In this document: positions 1 to 7,267 of the stretch, in pieces
Position numbering within the stretch: position 1 is the first letter of the stretch
Layout: each line of letters begins with the position of its first letter
NCBI GenBank assembly: GCA_905221605.1
Contig: CAJNDS010002223.1
Location: 392,567-405,387, forward strand
Length of the DNA stretch: 12,821 nt
Direction of reading: 5' to 3'
From: Symbiodinium natans
Taxonomy: Eukaryota; Sar; Dinophyceae; Suessiales; Symbiodiniaceae
Notes under the pieces: model-generated
What the model was told of the DNA's origin: nothing
Seen by the model: the letters and a program-made list of their open reading frames with translations, nothing else
Database searches by the model: none
Made by a program: the position numbers and the translations under genes

Positions 1-237
1 ACTGCTGCTACTGCTGCTACTGCTGCTACTGCTGCTACTGCTGCTACTGCTGCTACTGCTGCTACTGCTGCTACTGCTGCTACTGCTGCTACTGCTGCTA
101 CTGCTGCTACTGCTGCTACTACTGCTACTTCTACTGCTACTGCTGCTACTGCTGTTGCTGCTACTGCTGTTACTGCTGCTACTGCTGCTACTGCTACTGC
201 TACTACTGCACTACTGCGACTAGTGCTACTCCTTTGG
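1..237 (+). repeat. ACTGCTGCT nonamer array (CTG-rich)
   Basis: The 9-bp unit ACTGCTGCT repeats perfectly over 1-120 (about 13 copies) and then decays through variants with ACT or GTT triplets to about 226. The array is cut by the window edge, so its full length is unknown. One + frame is open from base 1 to a TAA at 238-240 and would encode a Thr-Ala-Ala repeat ending in a Leu-rich tail. The opposite strand is open as poly-Ser/Asn below 210. No start codon, splice site or non-repeat coding sequence is visible, so coding is possible but unsupported. CTG/CAG-derived arrays are common in Eimeria genes. Confidence 0.95.
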
Positions 238-240
238 TAA

Positions 241-757
241 TGATTAACATCAGTTGTTATTCTTATTCCTCCTATTACTCCTATCGCTCCTCCCTTCTGC
301 TAGCTACGATTATCTACGCTACCAGCAGTACTCTTCATTCTTTGTGCTTAAGTAGGCTTGAGGTTCGGTTTGGGGGTTGAGAGTGCTTCGCAAGGAGTAG
401 AGAGAGAGAGAGTCTTGCAAGATGAGCCGGCAAACAGGAAGCCGCCATGCTCTACTCCAAGCAATGGAATCCAAGTCGCAGAGCCCCTCACTTCACAGAC
501 CTAAACCCGAACCCTCGCACCCCTACACGTGTGTCGGAAGGGCTCTCTAGAGTCGGAACGTAAGTTTTCTGAAAGTTCTTTGTAGCAGTGCTTTCAGTCA
601 TTGCTCCGGTCGAAAGCTTCGTGGGTCTGGTCCGAGGCGCCAATGCGGTCCGCCTCTATGGATGCTTGGCTTCGGAGCCCTTAAGGGGGGGGGTTTGGAG
701 GGCTCGGCCCCACTTTTTTGACCGAGCCGAAGGGCCTCAAAGTTAGGTTTCTGTTTC
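241..757. other. Spacer without recognisable gene
   Basis: This is mixed-composition sequence without telomere tracts. It holds a short AG dinucleotide run (399-412), a CTCTAGAG palindrome near 544, a nine-G run near 685-693, and a small hairpin with 7-bp arms GGCTCGG (701-707) and CCGAGCC (722-728). The 497-522 stretch resembles decayed CCCTAAA repeats. A GTAAGT at 560 matches a splice donor, but that hexamer is expected by chance several times in a window of this size. No gene is supported. Confidence 0.6.
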
Positions 758-823
758 ACCCTAAACCCTAAACCCTGAACCCTGAAGCCTAAGCCCGATA
801 AACCTATACCCTAAACCCTAAGC
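758..823 (-). repeat. Degenerate CCCTAAA tract
   Basis: About nine heptamer-like units, with CCCTAAA mixed with CCCTGAA, CCTGAAG and CCCGATA-type variants. TTTAGGG reads on the minus strand. It is the most decayed of the longer tracts, which suggests an older insertion. Confidence 0.85.
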
Positions 824-944
824 CGCCACGTCCGCGATCTTCACCACGAGAAGGCTGCCTCCGATTCTGTGTGGTCCCGATGTTACGACACTTGCACAGC
901 AAAGTGCATGAAGCGACGCAACCATGGGCACGTGAGAACAAGCA

Positions 945-1205
945 GTGGTCCAGCTACTTCTTCCAGCGCAACCTTGGCAAAACAACACGCACCCTGAAAC
1001 CATCAACCCCCAACGCGAACTATTGAGGATTCGTGAGGTTGGGGCCTGGGTTTCCGCAATGTTTTGGGCAAAACGCGCCCTTGCTTCGGCAAAAGCTGTG
1101 CGGCCGGCCGGAGTTTTGATGGGGTTACTGCTCTCGAGAAATCTCGGGCAAGTCGATCCTGGGACGCCCACTTCTTCCTGTGCCGATCGACAGCTCCGGG
1201 CTTGA
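945..1205 (+). CDS. Candidate coding segment, unrecognised
   Basis: An 86-codon open frame follows an in-frame TGA at 933-935. The predicted peptide has a plausible composition, with stretches such as ELLRIREVGAWVSAMFWAK and RPAGVLMGLLLSRNLG, and G is common at first codon positions. There is no ATG at the 5' end, so it would be an exon or fragment. A 145-codon frame on the opposite strand (818-1255) shares the same wobble positions, so the two cannot both be trusted. A further + frame, 815-994, is also open. I recognise no family. It is offered only because it is long for this window. Confidence 0.2.
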   Translation: MVQLLLPAQPWQNNTHPETINPQRELLRIREVGAWVSAMFWAKRALASAKAVRPAGVLMGLLLSRNLGQVDPGTPTSSCADRQLRA

Positions 1206-1405
1206 TGCTGTTTTGAACTCTGCCCACGTTTTGCTTTCACGTTGTCCGCGACCACGCCTGAAATTGGATTTCTGGAGGTGTAGGCCCTGCTACTTTCAAC
1301 CCACGGCCCCTGAAGGCTAAAGCCTGAGACCTTGAAGTCCTCCCTGCTCAGGGAACAATCCGGAAATGGATCACAGCGCTTTCTTAGACGAGGCAGAGCT
1401 CGGTG

Positions 1406-1492
1406 GGGTTTAGGGTTTAGGGTTTAGGGTTTAGGGTTTAGGGTTTAGGGTTTAGGGTTTAGGGTTTAGGGTTTAGGGTTTAGGGTTTAGGG
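1406..1492 (+). repeat. TTTAGGG tract, 12 copies
   Basis: Uninterrupted perfect TTTAGGG repeats, entered from GGTGGGG and left into ACTCCAG. The lack of variants suggests recent insertion or active homogenisation. Confidence 0.97.
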
Positions 1493-2025
1493 ACTCCAGT
1501 TCAAGCGGCTTTCACAGCCTGGCCTTGCAGAAGCCTCGTGATTCGGATGGCTGCTATCTCAAGGGTCTAGCTGAGCTCCCTTGCAATGGTAGGTTTATGA
1601 CAGGGGGGTTCGGACTAGGGCCGCAGGGCTATTCCTTGGATGTGTTGCGCATGCTGAGTGTACCGATATTTTCAGCTCTGTCCTTTGCTGGGCTTGCAAG
1701 ACAGAACGCACCAGGTGCGTTTCCGTGGCAGGTTTCTCTCCCCGTTTCCTGCATGTCATAACATTTCATAAGAGGCTCTTGTGGTTGTCATCCAATTCTG
1801 ACACGGGATATGCCAAAATGGCGCCATAGCCGCTACGGCGCGCTGTTGCATGTCTTACCGTCCCACTGCGCCCCTAAAGACTAAACCCGCCAGCGCAGTC
1901 GGCCGGCAATAGCCCACCCTTGCAAGTGAGGGTTTAGGAGGGTTGCCAGGGGCGTGAGATTCAGGACGAATGCATGTCGGTTGTATGTCTTGGGGGGACT
2001 TGGAGTGTAGCTTCAGCCCTGAAGC
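1493..2025. other. Spacer with an exon-like stretch and a palindrome cluster
   Basis: A + open frame runs over 1525-1761. Within it, 1531-1588 is bounded by TTGCAG on the left and GTAGGT on the right, the arrangement of an internal exon with AG acceptor and GT donor; this is weak evidence. At 1812-1839 three short palindromes overlap: GCCAAAATGGC, ATGGCGCCAT and GCCGCTACGGC. The rest is unremarkable, with decayed heptamers near 1930. Confidence 0.35.
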
Positions 2026-2180
2026 TCTAAACCCTAAACCCTAAACCTTAAACCCTAAGCCCTAAACCCTAACCTTAAACCTTAAACCCTAAACCCTAAA
2101 CCCTAAACCCTAAACCCTAAACCCTAAACCCTAAACCCTAAACCCTAAACCCTAAACCCTAAACCCTAAACCCTAAACCT
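2026..2180 (-). repeat. CCCTAAA tract, about 22 copies
   Basis: The first third is degenerate (CCTTAAA, CCCTAAG, CCCTAA); the remainder is perfect CCCTAAA up to AAACCTCCC at 2180. Variants are concentrated at the left end, so the tract is older or less often corrected there. Confidence 0.97.
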
Positions 2181-2294
2181 CCCAAAGCCCCCGCACCCGA
2201 AGAGACCAAAAAGCTCCAAGCCCTGGCCACTGGTGAGGCGTATGCGAATGGGCTGAGCGTCATACCGGGGACTCTTGGATCCGAAGTTTCTCAG
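2178..2294 (+). CDS. Candidate exon between opposed telomeric tracts
   Basis: A frame open from 2163 to a TAG at 2313 covers the whole spacer between a CCCTAAA tract and a TTTAGGG tract. Of 39 codons, 16 begin with G and only 3 with T, a coding-like asymmetry. The peptide includes APAPEETKKLQALATGEAY, soluble and rich in Ala, Pro, Glu and Lys. The frame ends CAG, immediately followed by GGTTTGGGG; the candidate exon at 4927-5010 also ends CAG before GGTTTAGGG. There is no ATG, and a clear splice acceptor is not visible, although an AG lies at 2186-2187. No family is recognised. Confidence 0.3.
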
Positions 2295-2432
2295 GGTTTG
2301 GGGTTTCGGGGGTAGGGTTTAGGGTTTAGGGTTTAGGGTTCAGGGTTTAGGGTTTTGGGCTTAGGGTTTAGGGTTTAGGGTTTCGGGTTTCGGGTTTCGG
2401 GTTTAGGGTTTAGGGTTTAGGGTTTAGGGTTT
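2292..2432 (+). repeat. TTTAGGG tract with TTTCGGG sub-block
   Basis: About 20 units. The left end is degenerate (TTTGGGG, TTTCGGG, GTAGGG, TTCAGGG). A run of three TTTCGGG units sits inside perfect TTTAGGG at about 2379-2403, as expected if a single mutant unit was copied by slippage. Confidence 0.95.
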
Positions 2433-2562
2433 CAAAACACCTCAGGCCCTGAACCTTGAAGTCTGGGAGCTTGTATTGTGAGAGGCCTAAACTCAACCCT
2501 TCAAGGTTCCGAATGCTGCACAAATCCCAAGCCTTTGGAGAGGATCTCAAACAACACAAGCC

Positions 2563-2617
2563 GCTAAACCCTAAACCCTAAATCCTGAACCCTAAATCCT
2601 GAACCCTAAATCCTGAA
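2563..2617 (-). repeat. 14-bp higher-order telomere-like repeat
   Basis: After two CCCTAAA units, the 14-bp dimer CCCTAAATCCTGAA occurs three times in tandem (2576-2589, 2590-2603, 2604-2617). Two diverged heptamers have been amplified together as a unit. Confidence 0.9.
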
Positions 2618-2805
2618 CCCTAAGCCCTAAGCCCTAAGCCCTAAGCCCTAAGCCCTAAGCCCTAAGCCCTAAGCCCTAAGCCCTAAGCCCTAAGCCCTAA
2701 GCCCTAAGCCCTAAGCCCTAAGCCCTAAGCCCTAAGCCCTAAGCCCTAAGCCCTAAGCCCTAAGCCCTAAGCCCTAAGCCCTAAGCCCTAAGCCCTAAGC
2801 CCTAA
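2618..2805 (-). repeat. Homogeneous CCCTAAG (CTTAGGG) block, about 27 copies
   Basis: Perfect tandem CCCTAAG with no CCCTAAA interspersed. It is one transition away from the telomere unit and appears only sporadically in other tracts. A variant this uniform indicates local amplification of a mutated unit rather than direct telomerase addition with the TTTAGGG template. Confidence 0.97.
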
Positions 2806-2855
2806 CCCTAACCTTAAGCCCTAAACCCTTAACCCTTAACCCTCAACCCTCAAAC
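2806..2855 (-). repeat. Decayed tail of the CCCTAAG block
   Basis: CCCTAA, CCTTAAG, CCCTAAA, CCCTTAA, CCCTCAA and CCTCAA variants degrade progressively into unique sequence. The tract loses identity towards its right edge. Confidence 0.85.
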
Positions 2856-3633
2856 CTCAACCTTCAAGACCAGGATAAGTAGAAATTGTATGTGATTCAC
2901 TGAAAATATCGAAGGGCTTCAATACTCTTCAAAAAGAAAACGACAAGCCTCCCACAACACCCCAAAACGAAGCTAGCAACACGATTTCGGCAAAAGCAAA
3001 AACAAAAGCCACCCAAAAAACAAAATCCCCCAAAACTCCGGAAAACGCTTGAAACCTCCCAAAACTCCCAACCTCCTCAACCCATGTGAGCAAAAGCAAC
3101 AAACAAAAGCCGGCAAGACCCCCCAAAAACCCCCAAAAACCCCGGACACAAGCCCTACACAATTTCAATTGGCCCTTCGGAAGCCCATCTGAGCCAGTTG
3201 GGGTTGCGCGATTTCCCCTCCAAACCCGAGCCCCAAGCCGAGCAGAAGGCTCCAGGGGTCCTCGTTTTGGATTGCTTAGATAAGTAGTCGTAGGTTGCAT
3301 GCTTGAGGGCATTGGGAAGTTTGTGGAAGAGCCAAAAGATTTTTTCGGGGTTGTGTTCTGAAACCCTCAGAACCCTCTAACTTTCAGTCCCACTCTGGCA
3401 AGCCAGGATGAGTGACTTCCCCTACTTCCAGGACCAGGAGGGCAACTGCCAGACCTCGGGGCAGTTCGACCCGAAATGCGGTTTTTGTGTAGGAGATGAA
3501 CAGACCAGGTTGCTTTGTGCAGGACTAAGGGTTTACTACTGCTAATCGGTTTAGACATTTGCTCCAAAGGCTTCGGATTCTGCAGCCCGTAGACCCAAGC
3601 GCTCAACCTGGCATGGGCGTGAGGCAGAGCGTC
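2856..3633. other. Spacer with an A/C-rich, T-poor block
   Basis: Over about 2930-3150 the + strand is almost only A and C, with T near 7 percent, including runs such as CCCCAAAA and CCCCCAAAAACC. This skew produces a hydrophobic minus-strand frame (2929-3312, 127 codons, Phe/Leu/Val/Gly-rich) and a Pro/Lys-rich + frame (3086-3283). Both look like composition artefacts. The remainder to 3633 holds a minus-strand open frame at 3367-3606 with no recognised similarity. No gene is supported. Confidence 0.5.
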
Positions 3634-3732
3634 AAAACCCTAAACCCTAAACCCTAAACCCTAAGCCCTAAGCCCTAAACCCTAAACCCTAAACCCTAAA
3701 CCCTAAACCTCAAACCCTAAACCCTAAACCCC
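3634..3732 (-). repeat. CCCTAAA tract, about 14 copies
   Basis: Mostly perfect CCCTAAA with two CCCTAAG units and one CCTCAAA unit. It ends at CTAAACCCCAG. Confidence 0.96.
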
Positions 3733-4395
3733 AGAATTGCCCGACTTTGTAAGTAGGGCTTGAAGGCTCGGCCTTCAGCGCTTTGGATGTTTGGGTTGGG
3801 TGCCTTAAGTTCAGAGGTTAGGACTTCGGGGTTTTTGCCAAGGTACAACTGCTATGAGCTGATCAAGAAGTCGTACGCCTGCTCCTGAGAAATTTGTGTG
3901 CTTATTTAGGGCTGTTTGGGGTCTTGGGGTCTCTCCTCGGCTGATCGCAGCAGCGGCCTCTCTTCAAAAGGACATCTGGCTAGCGAGTTTGGGGCGGAGT
4001 TTGAGACTTCGGCTGTCGAGAAAGCTTGTATCTTGCCAAACCCTAGCCGCTTCTCACCGCTGAATGTGGCTGAGCCCCTGTGAGAAGCGTGCAGTCGCAA
4101 CCTCGAAACCTCGAATCAGAAGCAGGAGAGCCCCAAAAGCTCTAAACAAAGGCTGTAGGTTGGGATCTTCCCCCTTATACTCACAGTCCTGAATCGGGAT
4201 TCTAGTACCCCCCTATTATCATCCTTAGGACGGACTGTTAGCATAAGGGGGAACATCCCCAGGTGAAGGGTTTTTGGTGATGGCCATCCCCTAAGCCCAG
4301 TATCAGGGGGAGCACGGTGTGCAGGTGCCAGGTGCGGGAGGTGGGGGTTGTGAACGCAGAAGAGCTTCAAATCCCAACACACGGGGGAATTCCCC
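3733..4395. other. Spacer containing a long-armed hairpin
   Basis: Apart from the inverted repeat at 4162-4259 (listed separately) this is mixed sequence. GTAAGT at 3749 matches a splice donor but is expected by chance. Short open frames on the minus strand (3906-4100, 4116-4382) have no recognisable product; the second is partly created by the inverted repeat. Confidence 0.45.
4162..4259. repeat. Imperfect inverted repeat, 17-bp arms
   Basis: The left arm (4162-4178) and right arm (4243-4259) are complementary at 16 of 17 positions, with one mismatch. After a 6/6-nt internal loop a second short stem follows, AGTCC with GGACT near 4232. A third segment, 4300-4310, is complementary to 4170-4180 at 10 of 11 positions, so the left arm has an alternative partner. 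This could be a degenerate MITE or a structured transcript. No target-site duplication or transposase motif was found. Confidence 0.7.
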
Positions 4396-4468
4396 GGTTT
4401 AGGGTTTAGGGTTTAGGGTTCAGGGTTTAGGGTTTAGGGTTTAGGGTTTAGGGTTTAGGGTTTAGGGT
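4396..4468 (+). repeat. TTTAGGG tract, about 10 copies
   Basis: One TTCAGGG variant is present; all other units are perfect. It is entered as CCCCGGTTTAGGG; an array start of the form CGGTTTAGGG recurs at the tracts beginning near 4859, 10611 and 11451. Confidence 0.97.
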
Positions 4469-4858
4469 ATGCGAGCCGTCCCAGGCCCAGAATTTGGCCA
4501 AAGGGTTCCTGACGAAGGAGAAGAGATACCACCCGGCACTGCATCTGGACTGAAGTCGGAGAGGCTTAGGGGTGTAGAACCGGTTCGGGTTCAGGGTTCA
4601 GCTTGTTTGGTGTTTCGCACTTGCGGACTTTGTTCCTTTCTGCCTTGTTGCACATGCTGGGCTTGCAGGGCAATATCTTAAAAAGGTTCACATGGCTTTC
4701 AAGAGGAGAGAAGGCGGGCTTGGCTGGCTTCGGCAGTGGTAGCGCAAGGGCTTCAGGCAGATGGAAGTATGGAACTTAAAATCGGGGCTTATAGGGACGG
4801 TTTTTCCCTCAGAGATCATCGCCTGATGTGCCTTCGGCCCTGCCTAGACAAGGGACAC
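4469..4858. other. Spacer with a splice-acceptor-like site
   Basis: Contains a decayed stretch of TTCGGG/TTCAGGG units (4582-4600) and a 70-codon + frame (4469-4681) with no recognised product. At 4800-4812 a pyrimidine run ending CCCTCAG resembles a 3' splice site. It is followed by a frame with Ser/Pro-rich codons (RSSPDVPSALPRQGTR) that runs into the next telomeric tract. The evidence for an exon is weak. Confidence 0.3.
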
Positions 4859-4895
4859 GGTTTAGGGTTTAGGGTTTAGGGTTTAGGGTTTAGGG
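4859..4895 (+). repeat. Short TTTAGGG tract, about 5 copies
   Basis: Perfect units, entered from ACACGG. It passes directly into the octamer variant listed next. Confidence 0.95.
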
Positions 4896-4916
4896 CTTCA
4901 GGGCTTCAGGGCTTCG
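4893..4916 (+). repeat. GGGCTTCA octamer, 3 copies
   Basis: GGGCTTCA, GGGCTTCA and GGGCTTCG follow the heptamers in register. The unit is one base longer than the telomere repeat and was amplified in tandem after an insertion plus substitutions. Confidence 0.85.
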
Positions 4917-4926
4917 GGGGGCAGAG

Positions 4927-5010
4927 CAGCCCAGGTTGATCTTCAGCCTGATCAATGCACCCTGGCCGCAGCACTTCGAGTCTGCTCTTCTCTTTCATGT
5001 ACGGCTTCAG
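4927..5010 (+). CDS. Candidate exon between two TTTAGGG tracts
   Basis: This frame is open from 4894 to a TAG at 5029. In the 18 codons from 4927 the third position is G or C in 16, while the first two positions are only about 44 percent GC; this contrast is typical of coding DNA in a GC3-rich genome. The peptide includes RLIFSLINAPWPQHFESALL. The segment is preceded by GAGCAG and ends CTTCAG, directly abutting GGTTTAGGG. It has no start codon and no recognised family. A chance open frame in a spacer this short cannot be excluded. Confidence 0.28.
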
Positions 5011-5064
5011 GGTTTAGGGTTTAGGGTTTAGGGTTTAGGGTTTAGGGTTTAGGGTTTAGGGTTT
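5008..5064 (+). repeat. TTTAGGG tract, 8 copies
   Basis: Perfect units from CAGGGTTTAGGG to GGGTTTTCGG. Confidence 0.97.
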
Positions 5065-5169
5065 TCGGATTTCTTGGGATTTCAAGCACCTTGGGTCTAC
5101 GCAACGCCTCCAGGCCCTAGATCCAGCAGTCCTTCATTCCTCTTATCCAGGGTGCGAGGTCCTGCTTCG

Positions 5170-5398
5170 CCCTAAACCCTAAACCCTAAACCCTAAACCC
5201 TAAACCCTAAACCCTAAACCCTAAACCCTAAACCCTAAACCCTAAACCCTAAACCCTAAACCCTAAACCCTAAACCCTAAACCCTAAACCCTAAACCGTA
5301 GACCCTAAACCCTAAACCCTAAACCCTAAACCCTAAACCCTAAACCCTAAACCCTAAACCCTAAACCCTAAACCCTAAACCCTAAACCCTAAGCCCTC
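5170..5398 (-). repeat. CCCTAAA tract, about 32 copies
   Basis: The second-longest CCCTAAA-type tract. It is perfect except for one doubly changed unit (CCGTAGA, about 5296) and a CCCTAAG/CCCTCAA right edge. With the TTTAGGG tract at 5525 it forms an inverted pair separated by about 125 bp. Confidence 0.98.
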
Positions 5399-5423
5399 AA
5401 GACCTTAGCCCTGCACCTTCCAG

Positions 5424-5522
5424 GAGCCGGACTTGAAAATGCCGCTCTCTGCAGACAAGTCCGTGGTGGACACGTGCGGGGGGAGCAGGGCTTTCTTCGG
5501 TCACAGAACGCGTCATTATTTA
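5424..5522 (+). CDS. Candidate exon between opposed telomeric tracts
   Basis: The frame is open from 5409 (after a TAG) to a TAG at 5541. From 5424, right after CACCTTCCAG, which resembles a splice acceptor, 19 of 22 codons end in G or C. An internal ATG lies at 5439 with peptide MPLSADKSVVDTCGGSRAFF. The spacer is bounded by CCCTAAA on the left and TTTAGGG on the right, like the candidate at 2178. No family is recognised. It could be a captured exon fragment. Confidence 0.28.
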
Positions 5523-5524
5523 GC

Positions 5525-5625
5525 TTTAGGGTTTAGGGTTTAGGGTTTAGGGTTTAGGGTTTAGGGTTTAGGGTTTAGGGTTTAGGGTTTAGGGTTTAGG
5601 GTTTAGGGTTTAGGGTTTAGGGGGG
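5525..5625 (+). repeat. TTTAGGG tract, about 14 copies
   Basis: Perfect units throughout, ending in a GGGGGG run. It is flanked on both sides by CCCTAAA tracts (5170-5398 and 5771-5981), so either neighbour can pair with it as a foldback. Confidence 0.98.
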
Positions 5626-5770
5626 TTCAGCATATGCAGGTCAAGAATGCAGCTGAACCAGGGTGCTTCTGGTTTTCGAGTTCTTTTGTTTTGGGGCTTA
5701 GAGGTTTCGTTCAGATTCATTCGGGTTACCGCTCGGCTGAGGGCTAAGATTTGTGTTGCCGGTTCTGCCA

Positions 5771-5981
5771 TAAACCCTAAACCCTAAACCCTAAACCCTA
5801 AACCCTAAACCCTAAACCCTAAACCCTAAACCCTAAACCCTAAACCCTAAACCCTAAACCCTAAACCCTAAACCCTAAACCCTAGACCCTAGACCCTAGA
5901 CCCTAGACCCTAAACCCTAAACCCTGAACCCTGAACCCTGAACCCTAAACCCTAAACCCTAAACCCTAAACCCTAAACCCT
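5771..5981 (-). repeat. CCCTAAA tract with CCCTAGA and CCCTGAA blocks
   Basis: About 30 units. Four consecutive CCCTAGA units (5880-5907) and three consecutive CCCTGAA units (5922-5942) sit inside otherwise perfect CCCTAAA. Clustering of identical variants indicates slippage or unequal exchange after insertion. Confidence 0.98.
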
Positions 5982-5991
5982 GGGATGGTAG

Positions 5992-6090
5992 GCCATCTCG
6001 TTCATTGGCGTCCATGCCTTGAGGTTTCATAAGGACACAGGGTTGGCAGGGTTTGGGGGCTCTTCGGGGTACTTTATTGGGGTCTTACTT
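5992..6090 (+). CDS. Weak coding-like segment
   Basis: Between two CCCTAAA tracts, a 33-codon frame follows GATGGTAG and ends at a TAA (6091). The peptide begins AISFIGVHALRFHKDTGLAG. Third-position GC is 21 of 33, which is unremarkable. A 33-codon open frame is expected by chance in one of six frames in most spacers, so this is listed only for comparison with the stronger cases. Confidence 0.15.
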
Positions 6091-6126
6091 TAAGGGGATC
6101 CCACTACTTGGGGTCTACAATAGGGG

Positions 6127-6273
6127 CCCTAAACCCTAAACCCTAAACCCTACTAAACCCTAAACCCTAAACCCTAAGCCCTAAACCCTAAACCCTAAAC
6201 CCTAAACCCTAAACCCTAAACCCTAAACCCTAAACCCTAAACCCTAAACCCTAAACCCTAAACCCTAAACCCA
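6127..6273 (-). repeat. CCCTAAA tract, about 21 copies
   Basis: Perfect apart from one phase break (CCCTACTAAACCC at about 6148-6160) and one CCCTAAG. The break creates TACTAAAC, which resembles an intron branch-point motif, probably by chance. Confidence 0.97.
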
Positions 6274-6353
6274 TTATCCTAAGCCCCTATGTAGAGGTAG
6301 GGCGAACTCTTGGAGAGCTCAGAGGGCACAACAGTCAGCCCACGCCTTCACAA

Positions 6354-6393
6354 AGGGTTTAGGGTTTAGGGACTGGGGCTTAGGGTTTAGGGT
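6354..6393 (+). repeat. Two short TTTAGGG fragments
   Basis: Two runs of two to three units are split by GACTGGGGC. The right fragment starts with CTTAGGG. It is probably a remnant of one tract. Confidence 0.85.
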
Positions 6394-6921
6394 TCCGGAG
6401 CCCTCCCTTCATCCCAAAGCCAAGGGCCCAGGGCCCTCAAAGCCCTCAAGGCCCTCAAACCTGAAAGCTTTGAATCCACAGCCCCGAACATTGCGGCTAC
6501 GCAGACTACACGACGCTCCCTCTTCGAACCCTAACTGAGCGCCTTACAAAAGAAGGACAGCCAGCTCATGGCTCGGGCTGTGGTGAGCGCCTTCGACGCC
6601 GCCACTTGCCGCGCATTTTCGGGGGCTCCTTTTTTCTCGAGTCGTTTTTGGGCGTTTTTTGAGGGAGTTTTCGCAGAGAGCTTTGTGAGGCTTTGGGCGT
6701 GCGCAGCGGGAGGTCCTTTCTGCAACTCTTCGTAGGGTCAACGGTCACGGTGACGACTTGACAGGCCTTCGGTGGTGTCTTTCGCAACCGAAGGCCCCAC
6801 TCTTCCGACCACGCAACGCCCAAACGTCTTGGAACGCCCATGGAACTGTTAAGACTATGAAGCGTGCACAGCTCCGCAATTCTGGGTCCAAGGTTGAGGC
6901 TTCAGGGTGTCAGGATTAAGG
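6394..6921. other. Spacer with a GCCCTCAA nonamer and low-support ORFs
   Basis: GCCCTCAA recurs with a 9-bp period at 6433, 6442 and 6451, a short tandem related to CCCTCAA telomere variants. Three overlapping minus-strand frames (6531-6841) are Lys/Arg/Pro-rich. Having all three frames of one strand open points to composition rather than a gene. Nothing else is recognised. Confidence 0.4.
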
Positions 6922-7018
6922 GTTCAAGAAGTTCAAGAAGTTCACGAAGTTCACGAAGTTCAAGAAGTTCAAAAAGTTCAAGAAGTTCAAGAAGTTCAAG
7001 AATTCAAGAAGTTCAAGA
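6922..7018 (+). repeat. GTTCAAGAA nonamer array, about 11 copies
   Basis: The 9-bp unit GTTCAAGAA repeats with C or A substitutions (TTCACGAAG twice, TTCAAAAAG once) and one 3-bp deletion that keeps the triplet phase. On the minus strand a 76-codon frame (6916-7146) reads through it as an Asn-Phe-Leu/Val repeat. The preserved 3-bp phase is notable but is expected of a 9-mer. Confidence 0.93.
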
Positions 7019-7267
7019 TTTGTAGGTCCTGTCAGGTTCTTTTTTAGGATGCCACAGGATTTTCTTGAGTGTGTCCTAGTAGTAGAGTAGGGCAACCTTG
7101 AACCTTTTTTGGGGTAGTAGAATCCCCTTATAGTCCCAAAGGTCAACCTTTACTTCCCCCAGGTTACTGGACAACTAGGGTGTAGAAGGTTTTTTCTTGT
7201 TGTCGCCGTTTGGCGGTGTTTGATCAGGCCCAAGCCGATGGTATCCCCTTTAGGACCATGCACAAAA
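7019..7267. other. Spacer, no gene seen
   Basis: Contains TAGTAG repeats near 7077-7090, GGGG and CCCC stretches that can pair (7109-7130), and a small CGCC-GTTT-GGCG hairpin near 7204. The minus frame extending from the nonamer array ends at its ATG at 7146. No recognisable product. Confidence 0.4.

Noticed and set aside
818-1255. 145-codon minus-strand open frame, the longest in the window
   Set aside because: No recognisable domain or convincing codon bias. A + frame (945-1205) shares its wobble positions, so both cannot be real, and neither is supported by homology.
2929-3312. 127-codon hydrophobic minus-strand frame
   Set aside because: Its Phe/Leu/Val/Gly composition follows directly from the A/C-rich skew of the opposite strand. 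No ordered membrane-segment pattern or family resemblance.
551-3754. GTAAGT hexamers at 560 and 3749 as splice donors
   Set aside because: About three per strand are expected by chance in a window of this length, and neither is preceded by a convincing coding segment.
6531-6841. Three overlapping minus-strand frames
   Set aside because: All three frames of one strand are open over the same DNA and have low-complexity Lys/Arg/Pro content, which is a composition effect.
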